The notes below the pieces were generated by a model that searched no databases, was not told where the DNA came from, and saw only the letters and a program-made list of their open reading frames with translations. This document shows, one piece after another, positions 36,179 to 44,853 of a DNA stretch of 64,000 bases. The stretch lies in the NCBI RefSeq assembly GCF_965204935.1, contig NZ_CBDBFO010000002.1; one strand, written 5' to 3'. The position numbers and the translations under genes are program-made. Source of the DNA: Hoeflea_A sp965204935 (GTDB lineage Bacteria; Pseudomonadota; Alphaproteobacteria; Rhizobiales; Rhizobiaceae). The stretch's first letter is position 1, and every line of letters begins with the position of its first letter.

Positions 36179-37219
36179 CTATGCCTCGTCCTTTCTGCCC
36201 CAAAGCCGGCTTACGCGATACAGGATGATCGGGAGGGCGGGCCGCGTGAAAATGGAAACGGCCTTCCTCATTCGTGGCATGCGGATGCGGCAGTCCTGGA
36301 TGTCCATCTCGAAGGAAAACGGCGTGATCCGCGGAGGTTCCTTGCTGGGTTCGGAGATGACCGCGGCGGAGCGGTGGACCGCAACCGACTGACGACGGCC
36401 CGGCATTGGTTTCGAGACCGCCCGGACGGTGAGGCCGGCCGGCATGGCAAAGAGCCGCCGAACGTCTTCCAGTGTCTTGCTCGGCTCGACCATGAATTCG
36501 AGGCGATCGCCTTTCCTGTAGTTGCCGGATCCCTCCACCTGCGCCACGGCCTCGAGCTCGCCATCCAGATATTGCTGCAATTCCTTGCGGGCCAGTCTCT
36601 CGCCAGCGACCGCCAGGCGGTAGACCCAGGCATGGAAGTTCTCTCCTGGCGATGTTGGAACCGGGCGTTGAGCGATGATGGCGCCCGTATCGATGCCCGT
36701 ATCGAGCCGGTGAATGGTCATCCCGCCATATTTGCCGGCCTTTCGGTCGGCCAGAAGGCCGACTAACGGCATCGGGCCTTTATAGTGCGGCAGCAAAGCA
36801 GGGTGGATATTGACGGCCCGGTCGCCGAATTCGGCGAGCAGCCATTCCGGCACGATCAGGTGGGTCATGACGGTAATCAGCGTGTCAGCCCCGATGGCTG
36901 AAAGCCGGTCGATTATTTCTGCCCGGTCCTTCAGGGATTCAACGTGCTCGACGGGAATTTTATGCCGCCTAGCCTGTTCTTCCAGCGTCGGTACTGAGCT
37001 GGCAATGGAAATGATTTTCTGTCCGGCACTTGCAGTCAAGACCTCGCGGTCTGTCGTCCAGAACGCGGCAACGGAGTTTCCGCTCGCAAGCCAGCCTTTG
37101 ACGAAGGCGGCGCTGATAATACTTTCCTCAATGATGATCAGCGCGCGATATGCGTTGGGATTTCCGGCCACAAACCTCTCCTGTGCAACGGCCGCGCTGC
37201 CAATCGGCGAGCCGGACAT
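36179..37219 (-). CDS. Formyltransferase-family protein
   Basis: Product of about 346 residues from MSGSPIGSAAVAQERFVAGN; a TTG eight codons earlier is also possible. The formyl-transferase fold core contains ADTLITVMTHLIVPEWLLAE, then VNIHPALLPHYKGPMPLVGL (the N-x-H catalytic pair with the HPALLP block) and GGMTIHRLDTGIDTGAIIAQ (the conserved Asp). A C-terminal OB-like part follows. It uses 10-formyl-tetrahydrofolate to formylate an amine. It differs from Fmt in its N terminus and context, so the substrate is likely not initiator tRNA. The IS66 copy begins 64 bp upstream. Confidence 0.85.
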   Translation of the reverse strand: MSGSPIGSAAVAQERFVAGNPNAYRALIIIEESIISAAFVKGWLASGNSVAAFWTTDREVLTASAGQKIISIASSVPTLEEQARRHKIPVEHVESLKDRAEIIDRLSAIGADTLITVMTHLIVPEWLLAEFGDRAVNIHPALLPHYKGPMPLVGLLADRKAGKYGGMTIHRLDTGIDTGAIIAQRPVPTSPGENFHAWVYRLAVAGERLARKELQQYLDGELEAVAQVEGSGNYRKGDRLEFMVEPSKTLEDVRRLFAMPAGLTVRAVSKPMPGRRQSVAVHRSAAVISEPSKEPPRITPFSFEMDIQDCRIRMPRMRKAVSIFTRPALPIILYRVSRLWGRKDEA

Positions 37220-37283
37220 GCCCTTCAGAATAGCATGTCGCAATTTATTGTTCAGGCGAACACCGATTGACTGAAGACTATTG

Positions 37284-39061
37284 GTAACTGCTCACCCCCA
37301 CTTTAAGTCCCCGAGATTCAACGGCGGTTTCAGACCCACTAGCTCAATCGAGATGCCTTTTTGGCCTCGGAGTGGTGCGACGATTTGAATCGGCTATTAA
37401 CGATCCCCTCATTGCGATTTTCGTGATTCTATCGGGTTATGACACGTGTTCGATTGATTTGGGAAAAGCCGCATTGGGGTGGTCTTTCAGTCAAGGCTAC
37501 TCGCTGCATTTGGAAGCCTGAAAAGGCGATGCGGCCACCGCATGGCCTGATGTCCATGGCATCGCGGGCGGACTGATGGCAAGCGTGAATGGCACTTCCC
37601 TGCGTGAAGAGTTCGATGCTGCCAGGGCGCGCATTGCCGCGCTGCGCAAAGCGGGCAGGATTTCAGATGACGTCGATGCGGTTATTGGCGTGTTGTGCAG
37701 CTTGCTGGGCATCCTGATCGCCATCTTTCTGGAAAAGACGACCAGGAAGACCGGCAAGAACTCCAGTATTGCGCCGTCGCAGACGGATAAGGACAACACC
37801 GGGAAACGGAGCAAAAAGGCTTCCGGCAAGGGTGTGGCGCCGAACTGGATGACGGGCGAAAACCTTCGCAAGGTCACCGTCGGGGAAACCTCCACCGTCC
37901 AGGTTTGTGACAGTTGCGGGGCTGATCTCTCAGACGTCGAACCCTCGGCGCGCGAGGAACGCATCCATCTCGATATCATGTTCGAGGTTGTCGAGAAAAA
38001 GGTCGTCGCAGAAACCAGGGACTGCCCCAAATGCCGCACCCGAACCAAGGGGCGTTTCCCTGAAAACATGCCGGGGCCTTTGCAATATGGCGTTGGCTTT
38101 CAGGCCTTCGTGATCAACCTGCTGATTGCCCAGATGCTGTCTTTGCGCCGCGCCGTCGAACTGGTGCGGGCCATCTCTGGCGTCAGGATGTCGCAGGCCA
38201 CCTGCCTGGGCTACATCCAGCGACTGCACGAGGCGCTTGAACCCTGGGAAACGGCTGCCGCCGCACATCTTCTGACCCGCCCGGCCCTGCATGCCGATGA
38301 GACCGGTTTCAGGGTCGACAGCAAAAACCAGTGGCTGCATGTGCTGACCGATGACTCCCTGACCCTCAAGTTCCTGCACCCCAGGCGCGGCAAGGAAGCG
38401 ATAGAGGCATTCGGCATCATTCCGGTCTACACCGGGGTGTTGATCCATGATTGCTGGGCATCCTACCTTGCATACAGCCAGTGCAAGCATCAGCTATGCG
38501 GGTCGCATCTGCTTCGGGAACTGACCTTTGTCGTCGACTCCAGCAATTACCGTTGGGCGCGCCTGATGAGGAAGGTGTTGCGTGAGGTCTGCCATAAGGT
38601 CAACAAGAGCGAGACCGGGGTGTTGAGCGAGGCCGAATGTCGCAAGATACGCAAAAGGTATCGGACCATTCTGACGCAAGGTGCCGGGGAAATGCCCGAC
38701 GTTCCTGCGAAACCGGAAGGTAAGCGCGGACGGGTCGCAAAGTCGGATGCCCACAACCTGCATGAGCGTCTGTTGAAACACGAGGACTCCGTGCTTCGCT
38801 TCATGAGCGAACCCGATGTCAGCTTCACCAATAACGCGGGCGAGCAAAAAATCAGGATGGCAAAGGTCAAAATCAAAGTCTCGGGCTGCTTCCGGACAGA
38901 CCGCTATGCACACGCCTGGTGCCGGATATCAAGCTACCTGAGTTCCATGGGTGCCCTCGGATATAATCCACTTGTCGCGATCCAGATCGCGCTGGCCGGA
39001 AATGCCGCCAATATGGTCAAATCACACTATGCTCAAGACGCGTGACGGGGTGAGCAGTTAC
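37284..39061 (+). mobile_element. IS66-family element, copy 1 (1778 bp, complete)
   Basis: Bounded by the perfect inverted repeat GTAACTGCTCACCCC / GGGGTGAGCAGTTAC. It carries one transposase gene, like the IS66 members that lack TnpA and TnpB. The flanking 8-mers GACTATTG and GTTCAGGG do not match, so no target duplication is left. The first 290 bp before the gene are noncoding. Confidence 0.9.
37576..39045 (+). CDS. IS66-family transposase (TnpC)
   Basis: Transposase of 489 residues. Order of parts: a helical N-terminal region with a hydrophobic stretch (VIGVLCSLLGILIAIFLEKT), a zinc-finger-like pair (VCDSCGADLSD and DCPKCRTRTKG), and a DDE core with ALHADETGFRVDSKNQWLHV and VLIHDCWASYLAYSQCKHQL. 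The C-terminal block is EPDVSFTNNAGEQKIRMAKV, typical of IS66. The frame is intact. Confidence 0.92.
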   Translation: MASVNGTSLREEFDAARARIAALRKAGRISDDVDAVIGVLCSLLGILIAIFLEKTTRKTGKNSSIAPSQTDKDNTGKRSKKASGKGVAPNWMTGENLRKVTVGETSTVQVCDSCGADLSDVEPSAREERIHLDIMFEVVEKKVVAETRDCPKCRTRTKGRFPENMPGPLQYGVGFQAFVINLLIAQMLSLRRAVELVRAISGVRMSQATCLGYIQRLHEALEPWETAAAAHLLTRPALHADETGFRVDSKNQWLHVLTDDSLTLKFLHPRRGKEAIEAFGIIPVYTGVLIHDCWASYLAYSQCKHQLCGSHLLRELTFVVDSSNYRWARLMRKVLREVCHKVNKSETGVLSEAECRKIRKRYRTILTQGAGEMPDVPAKPEGKRGRVAKSDAHNLHERLLKHEDSVLRFMSEPDVSFTNNAGEQKIRMAKVKIKVSGCFRTDRYAHAWCRISSYLSSMGALGYNPLVAIQIALAGNAANMVKSHYAQDA

Positions 39062-39130
39062 GTTCAGGGAATGATAATGAAACACCTAGAGGGGCAAGAC
39101 CTTCCCAACTCACGATTTCCAACAAAAATG
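39062..39130. other. 69-bp spacer between the two IS66 copies
   Basis: Non-IS sequence caught between two directly oriented IS66 copies. It is AT-rich and has one short frame (MKHLEGQDLPNSRFPTKM) that runs into the next IS. It is probably a relic of a gene destroyed by insertion or recombination. Confidence 0.5.
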
Positions 39131-40215
39131 GTAACTGCTCACCCCCACTTTAAGTCCCCGAGATTCAACGGCGGTTTCAGACCCACTAGCTCAATCGAGA
39201 TGCCTTTTTGGCCTCGGAGTGGTGCGACGATTTGAATCGGCTATTAACGATCCCCTCATTGCGATTTTCGTGATTCTATCGGGTTATGACACGTGTTCGA
39301 TTGATTTGGGAAAAGCCGCATTGGGGTGGTCTTTCAGTCAAGGCTACTCGCTGCATTTGGAAGCCTGAAAAGGCGATGCGGCCACCGCATGGCCTGATGT
39401 CCATGGCATCGCGGGCGGACTGATGGCAAGCGTGAATGGCACTTCCCTGCGTGAAGAGTTCGATGCTGCCAGGGCGCGCATTGCCGCGCTGCGCAAAGCG
39501 GGCAGGATTTCAGATGACGTCGATGCGGTTATTGGCGTGTTGTGCAGCTTGCTGGGCATCCTGATCGCCATCTTTCTGGAAAAGACGACCAGGAAGACCG
39601 GCAAGAACTCCAGTATTGCGCCGTCGCAGACGGATAAGGACAACACCGGGAAACGGAGCAAAAAGGCTTCCGGCAAGGGTGCGGCGCCGAACTGGATGAC
39701 GGGCGAAAACCTTCGCAAGGTCACCGTCGGGGAAACCTCCACCGTCCAGGTTTGTGACAGTTGCGGGGCTGATCTCTCAGACGTCGAACCCTCGGCGCGC
39801 GAGGAACGCATCCATCTCGATATCATGTTCGAGGTTGTCGAGAAAAAGGTCGTCGCAGAAACCAGGGACTGCCCCAAATGCCGCACCCGAACCAAGGGGC
39901 GTTTCCCTGAAAACATGCCGGGGCCTTTGCAATATGGCGTTGGCTTTCAGGCCTTCGTGATCAACCTGCTGATTGCCCAGATGCTGTCTTTGCGCCGCGC
40001 CGTCGAACTGGTGCGGGCCATCTCTGGCGTCAGGATGTCGCAGGCCACCTGCCTGGGCTACATCCAGCGACTGCACGAGGCGCTTGAACCCTGGGAAACG
40101 GCTGCCGCCGCACATCTTCTGACCCGCCCGGCCCTGCATGCCGATGAGACCGGTTTCAGGGTCGACAGCAAAAACCAGTGGCTGCATGTGCTGACCGATG
40201 ACTCCCTGACCCTCA

Positions 40216-40489
40216 TTTATGGATACCCCGGTGTCAAGCGATTTTCGAACGGTGATGTGAGCGTGTGATCGGATGCGGTCATTTATCAGGCCTCACAGTG
40301 CGGCTTTTTGTGCAGCCGCGGGCCGGTATGGTGATGCGCGAACCGGGTCCAAATCAAGTTCCAAAGCTATTTTGCCTTTTGGGTCAACATGGTTTTCCCG
40401 CTCCGGATCTTTCCGATCAATCTCCCATGCTATTCGTCGACCTCTTCACACGTCCCGGGCACCGACGCGAAGCGTTGCGCGATCCGCGC
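40216..40489 (-). ncRNA. Candidate IS1111-type bridge (guide) RNA region
   Basis: 274-bp noncoding end downstream of the transposase gene. It contains a stem GCGGCT/AGCCGC (40300-40319) and the subterminal repeat. In characterised IS110-family elements the noncoding end gives a structured RNA with target- and donor-binding loops; for IS1111 types this lies downstream of the transposase. Exact ends and loops are not determined here. Confidence 0.4.
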
Positions 40490-41515
40490 TTACGCTACCG
40501 CCTCCGGATTCCGATAATTCTCCTGTTTCGATATCATGGCCCAGATACCCCGTGCCATCCTGTTGGCCAGCGTGATCGCGACCAGAAGCTTCGGTTTTCG
40601 ATCCAGCATTCTGGCCAGCCAGCTTCCCTTGCGAACCCCAAACCGCGTCGCCGCATTGATCACTGACATCGCCCCGATGATCAACAGGCTTCGGATGTCT
40701 TTCTGACCCATCTTCGAAACTTTCCCGAGCCGGTCCTTACCGCCTGTCGAGCGCTGAAGCGGCACGAGACCCAGCCAGGCTGCGAAGTCACGCCCCCGTT
40801 TGAAGCAATTCATGTCCGGGGCAAAGGCCTCAATTGCCAGTGCCGTCTGCAACCCGACGCCCGGCATTGTTGTCAGCCTTCGCACTGTGCCGGATGCTTT
40901 CGCCTCCGTCTTGAGTTGCTTCGTCAGATCGAAAATCCTGGTCGCCAGCAGATCGATGTGCTCGGCATACATCCGGGCCGTGTTACGCACGAGGGCGGGC
41001 AGCCCATTGGTATCGTCGTCCAGCGCGGCTCTCAACTTCTTGATCCCCGCCTTGCTCTTCGGCCCGATCACGCCATATTCGGCGAGATGGCCGCGCAGCG
41101 CATTGATGGTCTGCGTGCGCTGCCTGACAAACATCTGCCGTGATCGGAACAGCATGCCGCGCGATTGCTGCTCGGTGGATTTCACCTCAACGAACCGCAT
41201 GGTCGGCCGGGAGGCAGCTTCAGTGATCGCCTCAGCGTCTGCCCTGTCGTTTTTCTGCCTTTTGACAAAAGGTTTCACGTACTGAGGTGGAATCAGCTTC
41301 ACCTCATGGCCCAACTTACCGATCTCGCGGCCCCAATCGTGAGCTGTGGCGCAGGCCTCCATCGCGACAATGCATCGGGGCTGCTGTGCAAGAAACGGCA
41401 TGAACTGGGCGCGGCTCAACTTCTTGCGGTAGCCAACCGAGCCATCGGCTGTGGCTCCGTGGACCTGAAAAACCTGCTTTGCAAGATCAACGCCGATGAT
41501 GCTAACTTCCGACAT
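40490..41515 (-). CDS. IS110/IS1111-family transposase (DEDD recombinase)
   Basis: Product of 341 residues from MSEVSIIGVDLAKQVFQVHG. The RuvC-like DEDD part contains that first Asp, AMEACATAHDWGREIGKLGH (Glu) and RQKNDRADAEAITEAASRP (two Asp). The C-terminal transposase_20 part has TMPGVGLQTALAIEAFAPDM, FAAWLGLVPLQRSTGGKDRL and the catalytic Ser region GAMSVINAATRFG. The frame is intact. The ORF reaches 17 codons further upstream but this ATG fits the family start. Confidence 0.93.
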   Translation of the reverse strand: MSEVSIIGVDLAKQVFQVHGATADGSVGYRKKLSRAQFMPFLAQQPRCIVAMEACATAHDWGREIGKLGHEVKLIPPQYVKPFVKRQKNDRADAEAITEAASRPTMRFVEVKSTEQQSRGMLFRSRQMFVRQRTQTINALRGHLAEYGVIGPKSKAGIKKLRAALDDDTNGLPALVRNTARMYAEHIDLLATRIFDLTKQLKTEAKASGTVRRLTTMPGVGLQTALAIEAFAPDMNCFKRGRDFAAWLGLVPLQRSTGGKDRLGKVSKMGQKDIRSLLIIGAMSVINAATRFGVRKGSWLARMLDRKPKLLVAITLANRMARGIWAMISKQENYRNPEAVA

Positions 41516-42295
41516 GTGGATACTCTCCCTTTGATTTGTGACGTTCAGTATAACGGCACCTGGCACATTACGATGCCTCCGGGCGGGGTATCCACACTAT
41601 CAAGTTCCTGCACCCCAGGCGCGGCAAGGAAGCGATAGAGGCATTCGGCATCATTCCGGTCTACACCGGGGTGTTGATCCATGATTGCTGGGCATCCTAC
41701 CTTGCATACAGCCAGTGCAAGCATCAGCTATGCGGGTCGCATCTGCTTCGGGAACTGACCTTTGTCGTCGACTCCAGCAATTACCGTTGGGCGCGCCTGA
41801 TGAGGAAGGTGTTGCGTGAGGTCTGCCATAAGGTCAACAAGAGCGAGACCGGGGTGTTGAGCGAGGCCGAATGTCGCAAGATACGCAAAAGGTATCGGAC
41901 CATTCTGACGCAAGGTGCCGGGGAAATGCCCGACGTTCCTGCGAAACCGGAAGGTAAGCGCGGACGGGTCGCAAAGTCGGATGCCCACAACCTGCATGAG
42001 CGTCTGTTGAAACACGAGGACTCCGTGCTTCGCTTCATGAGCGAACCCGATGTCAGCTTCACCAATAACGCGGGCGAGCAAAAAATCAGGATGGCAAAGG
42101 TCAAAATCAAAGTCTCGGGCTGCTTCCGGACAGACCGCTATGCACACGCCTGGTGCCGGATATCAAGCTACCTGAGTTCCATGGGTGCCCTCGGATATAA
42201 TCCACTTGTCGCGATCCAGATCGCGCTGGCCGGAAATGCCGCCAATATGGTCAAATCACACTATGCTCAAGACGCGTGACGGGGTGAGCAGTTAC

Positions 42296-42857
42296 CTCCA
42301 GAGAACTGAATGATTGGCTTCTGTCTTCAACGGCTATGACGGCATTCCACTTTTCAACGCCAATCAGAGTCCTGCTGACCGGGAACCGAAAGGTTTCACC
42401 TTTGGCAGTTCACAGGGGCTATTGAATGAATGCAGCACCCTCGAATATGGATTGGTGGGGATCTTGCCCCTAATCGGTGGCAACTGCGGCAACCTTCCGG
42501 CCTTTACACCCGTCGGGGCGTATGATTTGCTGATCGCCGGGCAGGCGGCGGCGCGTTCCATGACGTTGTTCATGTCGTTTTCCCCAAGATGCCGGCCCGG
42601 ACAGCGGCGGCGCCGTTCGCGTCACGGGAAGTGTACCCCCCCCAATGTGGCTATGGAATGAATAGGCAAAAGCGCGGGGCCGCCCGCCGGGCGCAATCCG
42701 CCAGCAGACCGGCCGCAACACCGCAGACACCCACGCCAGACCCGGGCCGGACCCACTTACCGGCTTTGACAGCAGCAACACCCAAGGATTGTATCATGAG
42801 CGTTTCAGGTTCATCGGGCGCGAAGACATGCGCGCCCTTGTTATGGATGACACCAGG
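42296..42857. other. Truncated gene and duplicated porin upstream region
   Basis: On the minus strand a frame from ATG 42573 reads MNNVMERAAACPAISKSYAP and ends at 42364, a possible truncated gene cut by IS66. Before it lies a copy of the porin upstream region (42615-42760) including a C8/G8 tract at 42636-42643. No complete gene is supported in this 562-bp stretch. Confidence 0.55.
42615..42760 (-). repeat. Second copy of the porin upstream region
   Basis: Shares blocks with 47502-47762: GCGTTCGCGTCACGGGAAGT (with small changes), an 8-C tract, AATGTGGCTATGGAATGAAT, AGGCAAA, CCGCCCGCCGGGCGCAA, CGGCCGCAACACCGCAGACA and CCAGACCCGGGCCGGA. This copy is about 115 bp shorter through internal gaps. 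Confidence 0.85.
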
Positions 42858-43436
42858 CTAGGCCGGTGGCTGACCCGCGGCCCGCCCTTGCCACCAGCGC
42901 GACAGGAAGGAGTCAAGAGAGACCATTCCCGGTCCCCTGATCGCCACATAGACCAATGGCAAACACCAGAACAGGCGCTGGTCAAGGATATCGCCGGGGC
43001 GGCCGTTAAAGAGCGTGCCGAGATCGACGCCATGTTCCGTCCCATCGACATGGGTCTGGACGATGATGAAGACGATCATGCCGACCGCGCCGACGCGGGC
43101 AAAAAGCCCCAGAATGAACAGCACCGGCAGAATGATCTCGCCATAAGTGCCGGCATAGACCAAGATATGCACAGGAAGCGGCAGGGCACTGACATGATAG
43201 CCGGCGGCCTCGAAAGCCTTGCCGGCGATCTGGATATAGGCGCCGTCCCTGACCTCGAACACGCCGAGCGGTCCGTCCCCGATCTTGGTCTTGGCCGAAT
43301 TGAGGTAATAGACATAAAGCGTTGCCGCGAAAACGAGCCGCGAGAACAGCCCGAGGAACCAGCCGTCGGTCAGTCTTTCGATCATCCCGAAAACGCCGTC
43401 GTGCAAACGGTGGATCAATTCAACCAGCGAAGTCAT
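42858..43436 (-). CDS. DoxX-family membrane protein of the bufferin-type operon
   Basis: Product of 192 residues from MTSLVELIHRLHDGVFGMIE with four hydrophobic segments (FSRLVFAATLYVYYLNSAKT, HILVYAGTYGEIILPVLFIL, ARVGAVGMIVFIIVQTHVDG, LFWCLPLVYVAIRGPG). This is the DoxX type found behind DUF2282-DUF692-DUF2063 genes. The family may link membrane redox steps to the pathway, but its job there is not established. It directly follows the DUF2063 remnant, whose frame runs into it. Intact reading frame. Confidence 0.85.
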   Translation of the reverse strand: MTSLVELIHRLHDGVFGMIERLTDGWFLGLFSRLVFAATLYVYYLNSAKTKIGDGPLGVFEVRDGAYIQIAGKAFEAAGYHVSALPLPVHILVYAGTYGEIILPVLFILGLFARVGAVGMIVFIIVQTHVDGTEHGVDLGTLFNGRPGDILDQRLFWCLPLVYVAIRGPGMVSLDSFLSRWWQGRAAGQPPA

Positions 43437-43850
43437 TTTACTGCCCCTTGTTGTATGGTAAGGCCGGGCCAGGACGGTGAACACGCCGACCTCCAGCATG
43501 GCTGCGATCGCTGCAGCCAGGTCAATTTCACCAGATTGCACGACGGCTGCGCCAAGCGTCGCGCCATCGATGAGCGTTTAGAGGAAAACGGCGCCGCCCG
43601 GCGGCAATTGTCTACCTCATATCCGCGCCGCGTGATCAACCCGTCCTCCGGGATCGATGCCGGAAAGATGATAGCCCGCCCGGTTAGCCGAGAAAATCGC
43701 AACGGCGGCGAAGGCGGAGCACGTGGCAAATGCCGCGGGATGCGCGACAAAGCGGCGCTCAGCAAGGTCATCCCGTGCGATCACACTCAAGCGCCGCCGG
43801 GTCGGGCACCGGCGCATCGGCTACATGATAGGCGACTAAAGCGTCGGGTG
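43437..43850 (-). pseudogene. bufC: Remnant of DUF2063 gene (bufC type)
   Basis: On the minus strand AYHVADAPVPDPAAL (near 43845-43790), then LAERRFVAHPAAFATCSAF in a shifted frame, and finally GATLGAAVVQSGEIDLAAAI followed by AAMLEVGVFTVLA. These match middle and C-terminal parts of DUF2063 proteins, in several frames with stops. The protein would normally deliver the precursor peptide to the DUF692 enzyme. The N-terminal half is missing. Confidence 0.7.
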
Positions 43851-43904
43851 ATTAATGTGATACATAGCCAGCGTCTTTGGGTAATCCCAGCATTCGTCGG
43901 GCTG

Positions 43905-44208
43905 GAAGAGGCCACAGATGTCGCCAACGGCACGCCACAGCGCGGTGCGCGCCCTTTGTCTCTCAGAAAGTTGCGGCGGATTTCGGTGAGCGCCTGGTGA
44001 GGTGCGCCGCCGTCGCCCATGATGTTTTCGGCATGAACTCCAGGCAAACGGTCCAGTAGTCGCTCTGCAGGACGGTGTCGACATGGACCGTCCTTATTCC
44101 GGCGCAGGCGGCCATCGGCGGCAGCGACCGGACGCGGCTTCGGATGTGATGATGGCCTCCCGCTTCGACGGGCAGTCCAACCGCACGGCGGTGCCGCGCG
44201 GCTGGCAT
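43905..44208 (-). pseudogene. bufB: Remnant of DUF692 (MNIO) gene (bufB type)
   Basis: Begins MPAARHRRAVGLPVEAG 20 bp behind the bufA stop, like DUF692 N termini. In another frame it carries VHAENIMGDGGAPHQALTEI and RRNF, the E-N-Y-M-G-x-G-G active-site region of DUF692. Only about the first 80 residues of the usual 280 remain, with frameshifts; the iron-binding C-terminal part is lost. No functional multinuclear iron oxidase can be made from here. Confidence 0.72.
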
Positions 44209-44228
44209 TGAAAAGGAAAGGTTCCGAC

Positions 44229-44531
44229 TTATGTCGGCAGGTCGCGGTCAAGCGGCTCAAGGGAACCCATGCGGCCGCCCGGAAGTTCCATGGTCGTGCA
44301 GGTGCCGTCTGCAACCAGCGTCCAGGCGTTGCCCTGGTAGTCAACCGTGGACGTGCCGGCGCAGGTGGTGCCGGGGCCGGCAGCGCAGTCGTTCTGGCCG
44401 GCAAGCGAAACGCCGTAGCACTTTTCCTTGGCGGATGCCGTGCCGGTGGCGGCAACAAGCGCTGCACCAGTCAGGGTCATGACGACTGCTCCGGCAACAG
44501 CGGTTGCACTGACAATTGTTTTTTTGGACAT
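44229..44531 (-). CDS. bufA: DUF2282 bufferin-type precursor peptide
   Basis: Product of 100 residues with an N-terminal signal sequence (MSKKTIVSATAVAGAVVMTL, cleavage near TASAK) and the conserved core EKCYGVSLAGQNDCAAGPGT, then TCAGTSTVDYQGNAWTLV and GTC. The four cysteines C38, C49, C57 and C78 match the DUF2282 family. Bufferins of this family are exported copper-binding peptides whose cysteines are modified by a DUF692 enzyme. GAGGAG precedes the ATG. The modifying genes that follow are broken, so only unmodified peptide is expected unless an enzyme elsewhere acts. Confidence 0.85.
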   Translation of the reverse strand: MSKKTIVSATAVAGAVVMTLTGAALVAATGTASAKEKCYGVSLAGQNDCAAGPGTTCAGTSTVDYQGNAWTLVADGTCTTMELPGGRMGSLEPLDRDLPT

Positions 44532-44853
44532 GGTAATCTCCTCGGGGTTTAAAACTCAGGTGGGAAATTCGTCTTCCAGGATCGCGTCAGTGTGAACGCC
44601 GCAGGGTCCGGATCACTGTTCCCCGGCTTGGCAAAGCGCTTTCGACAGGGACGGACGACGGACGCGCACGCCCCTGTGCGCTCATTCGCCCAGCAGCGCT
44701 TCGCGAGTTTCGCAACGCCGACATCCAAGGCCCTTTATGCAGGGCGAGCCTTGCGTTGCCGTGCGTGCGCTTGCGGCCGCCGGCCGTTTCCTGTGGTAAT
44801 TGCTTCATCATGATACTGACTTTCCTTGTCGTCTGGGTCGTCGGGGTTGAAGA
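44532..44853. other. Upstream region of bufA, no supported gene
   Basis: 322 bp between bufA and the ISAs1 element. A minus-strand frame 44587-44811 (MMKQLPQETAGGRKRTHGNA...) lacks a recognisable domain and has arginine/alanine-rich composition typical of a chance frame in GC-rich DNA. The bufA promoter is expected here; GAATTTCCC just before the gene is a possible but unproven sigma-factor site. Confidence 0.4.

Larger units (their letters stand above)
40216..41599 (-). mobile_element. IS110-family element of IS1111 type (about 1384 bp)
   Basis: Inserted into IS66 copy 2; TCA occurs at both junctions (40213-40215 and 41600-41602). A perfect subterminal inverted repeat GGATACCCCG (40221-40230) / CGGGGTATCC (41584-41593) is the mark of the IS1111 subgroup. 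The transposase is on the minus strand, with about 84 bp before it and 274 bp after it. The long trailing noncoding end (40216-40489) is where IS1111 elements are expected to encode their guide (bridge) RNA. Confidence 0.85.
39423..42279 (+). pseudogene. IS66 transposase, split by IS110-type insertion
   Basis: The 5' part (39423-40215) ends at the codons for DDSLTL and the 3' part (from about 41600, FLHPRRGKEAIEAFGIIPVY onward, to 42279) continues as in copy 1. Removing the inserted 1.4 kb restores the 489-residue transposase. In its present state it cannot yield a full enzyme. Confidence 0.92.
39131..42295 (+). mobile_element. IS66-family element, copy 2, interrupted by an IS110-type element
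   Basis: Nearly identical to copy 1, with the same terminal repeats at 39131 and 42295. The transposase is cut at 40215 and resumes at about 41600. Flanking 8-mers CAAAAATG and CTCCAGAG do not match each other or those of copy 1. One substitution in the N-terminal region changes Val to Ala (KGVAPN to KGAAPN). Confidence 0.9.
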
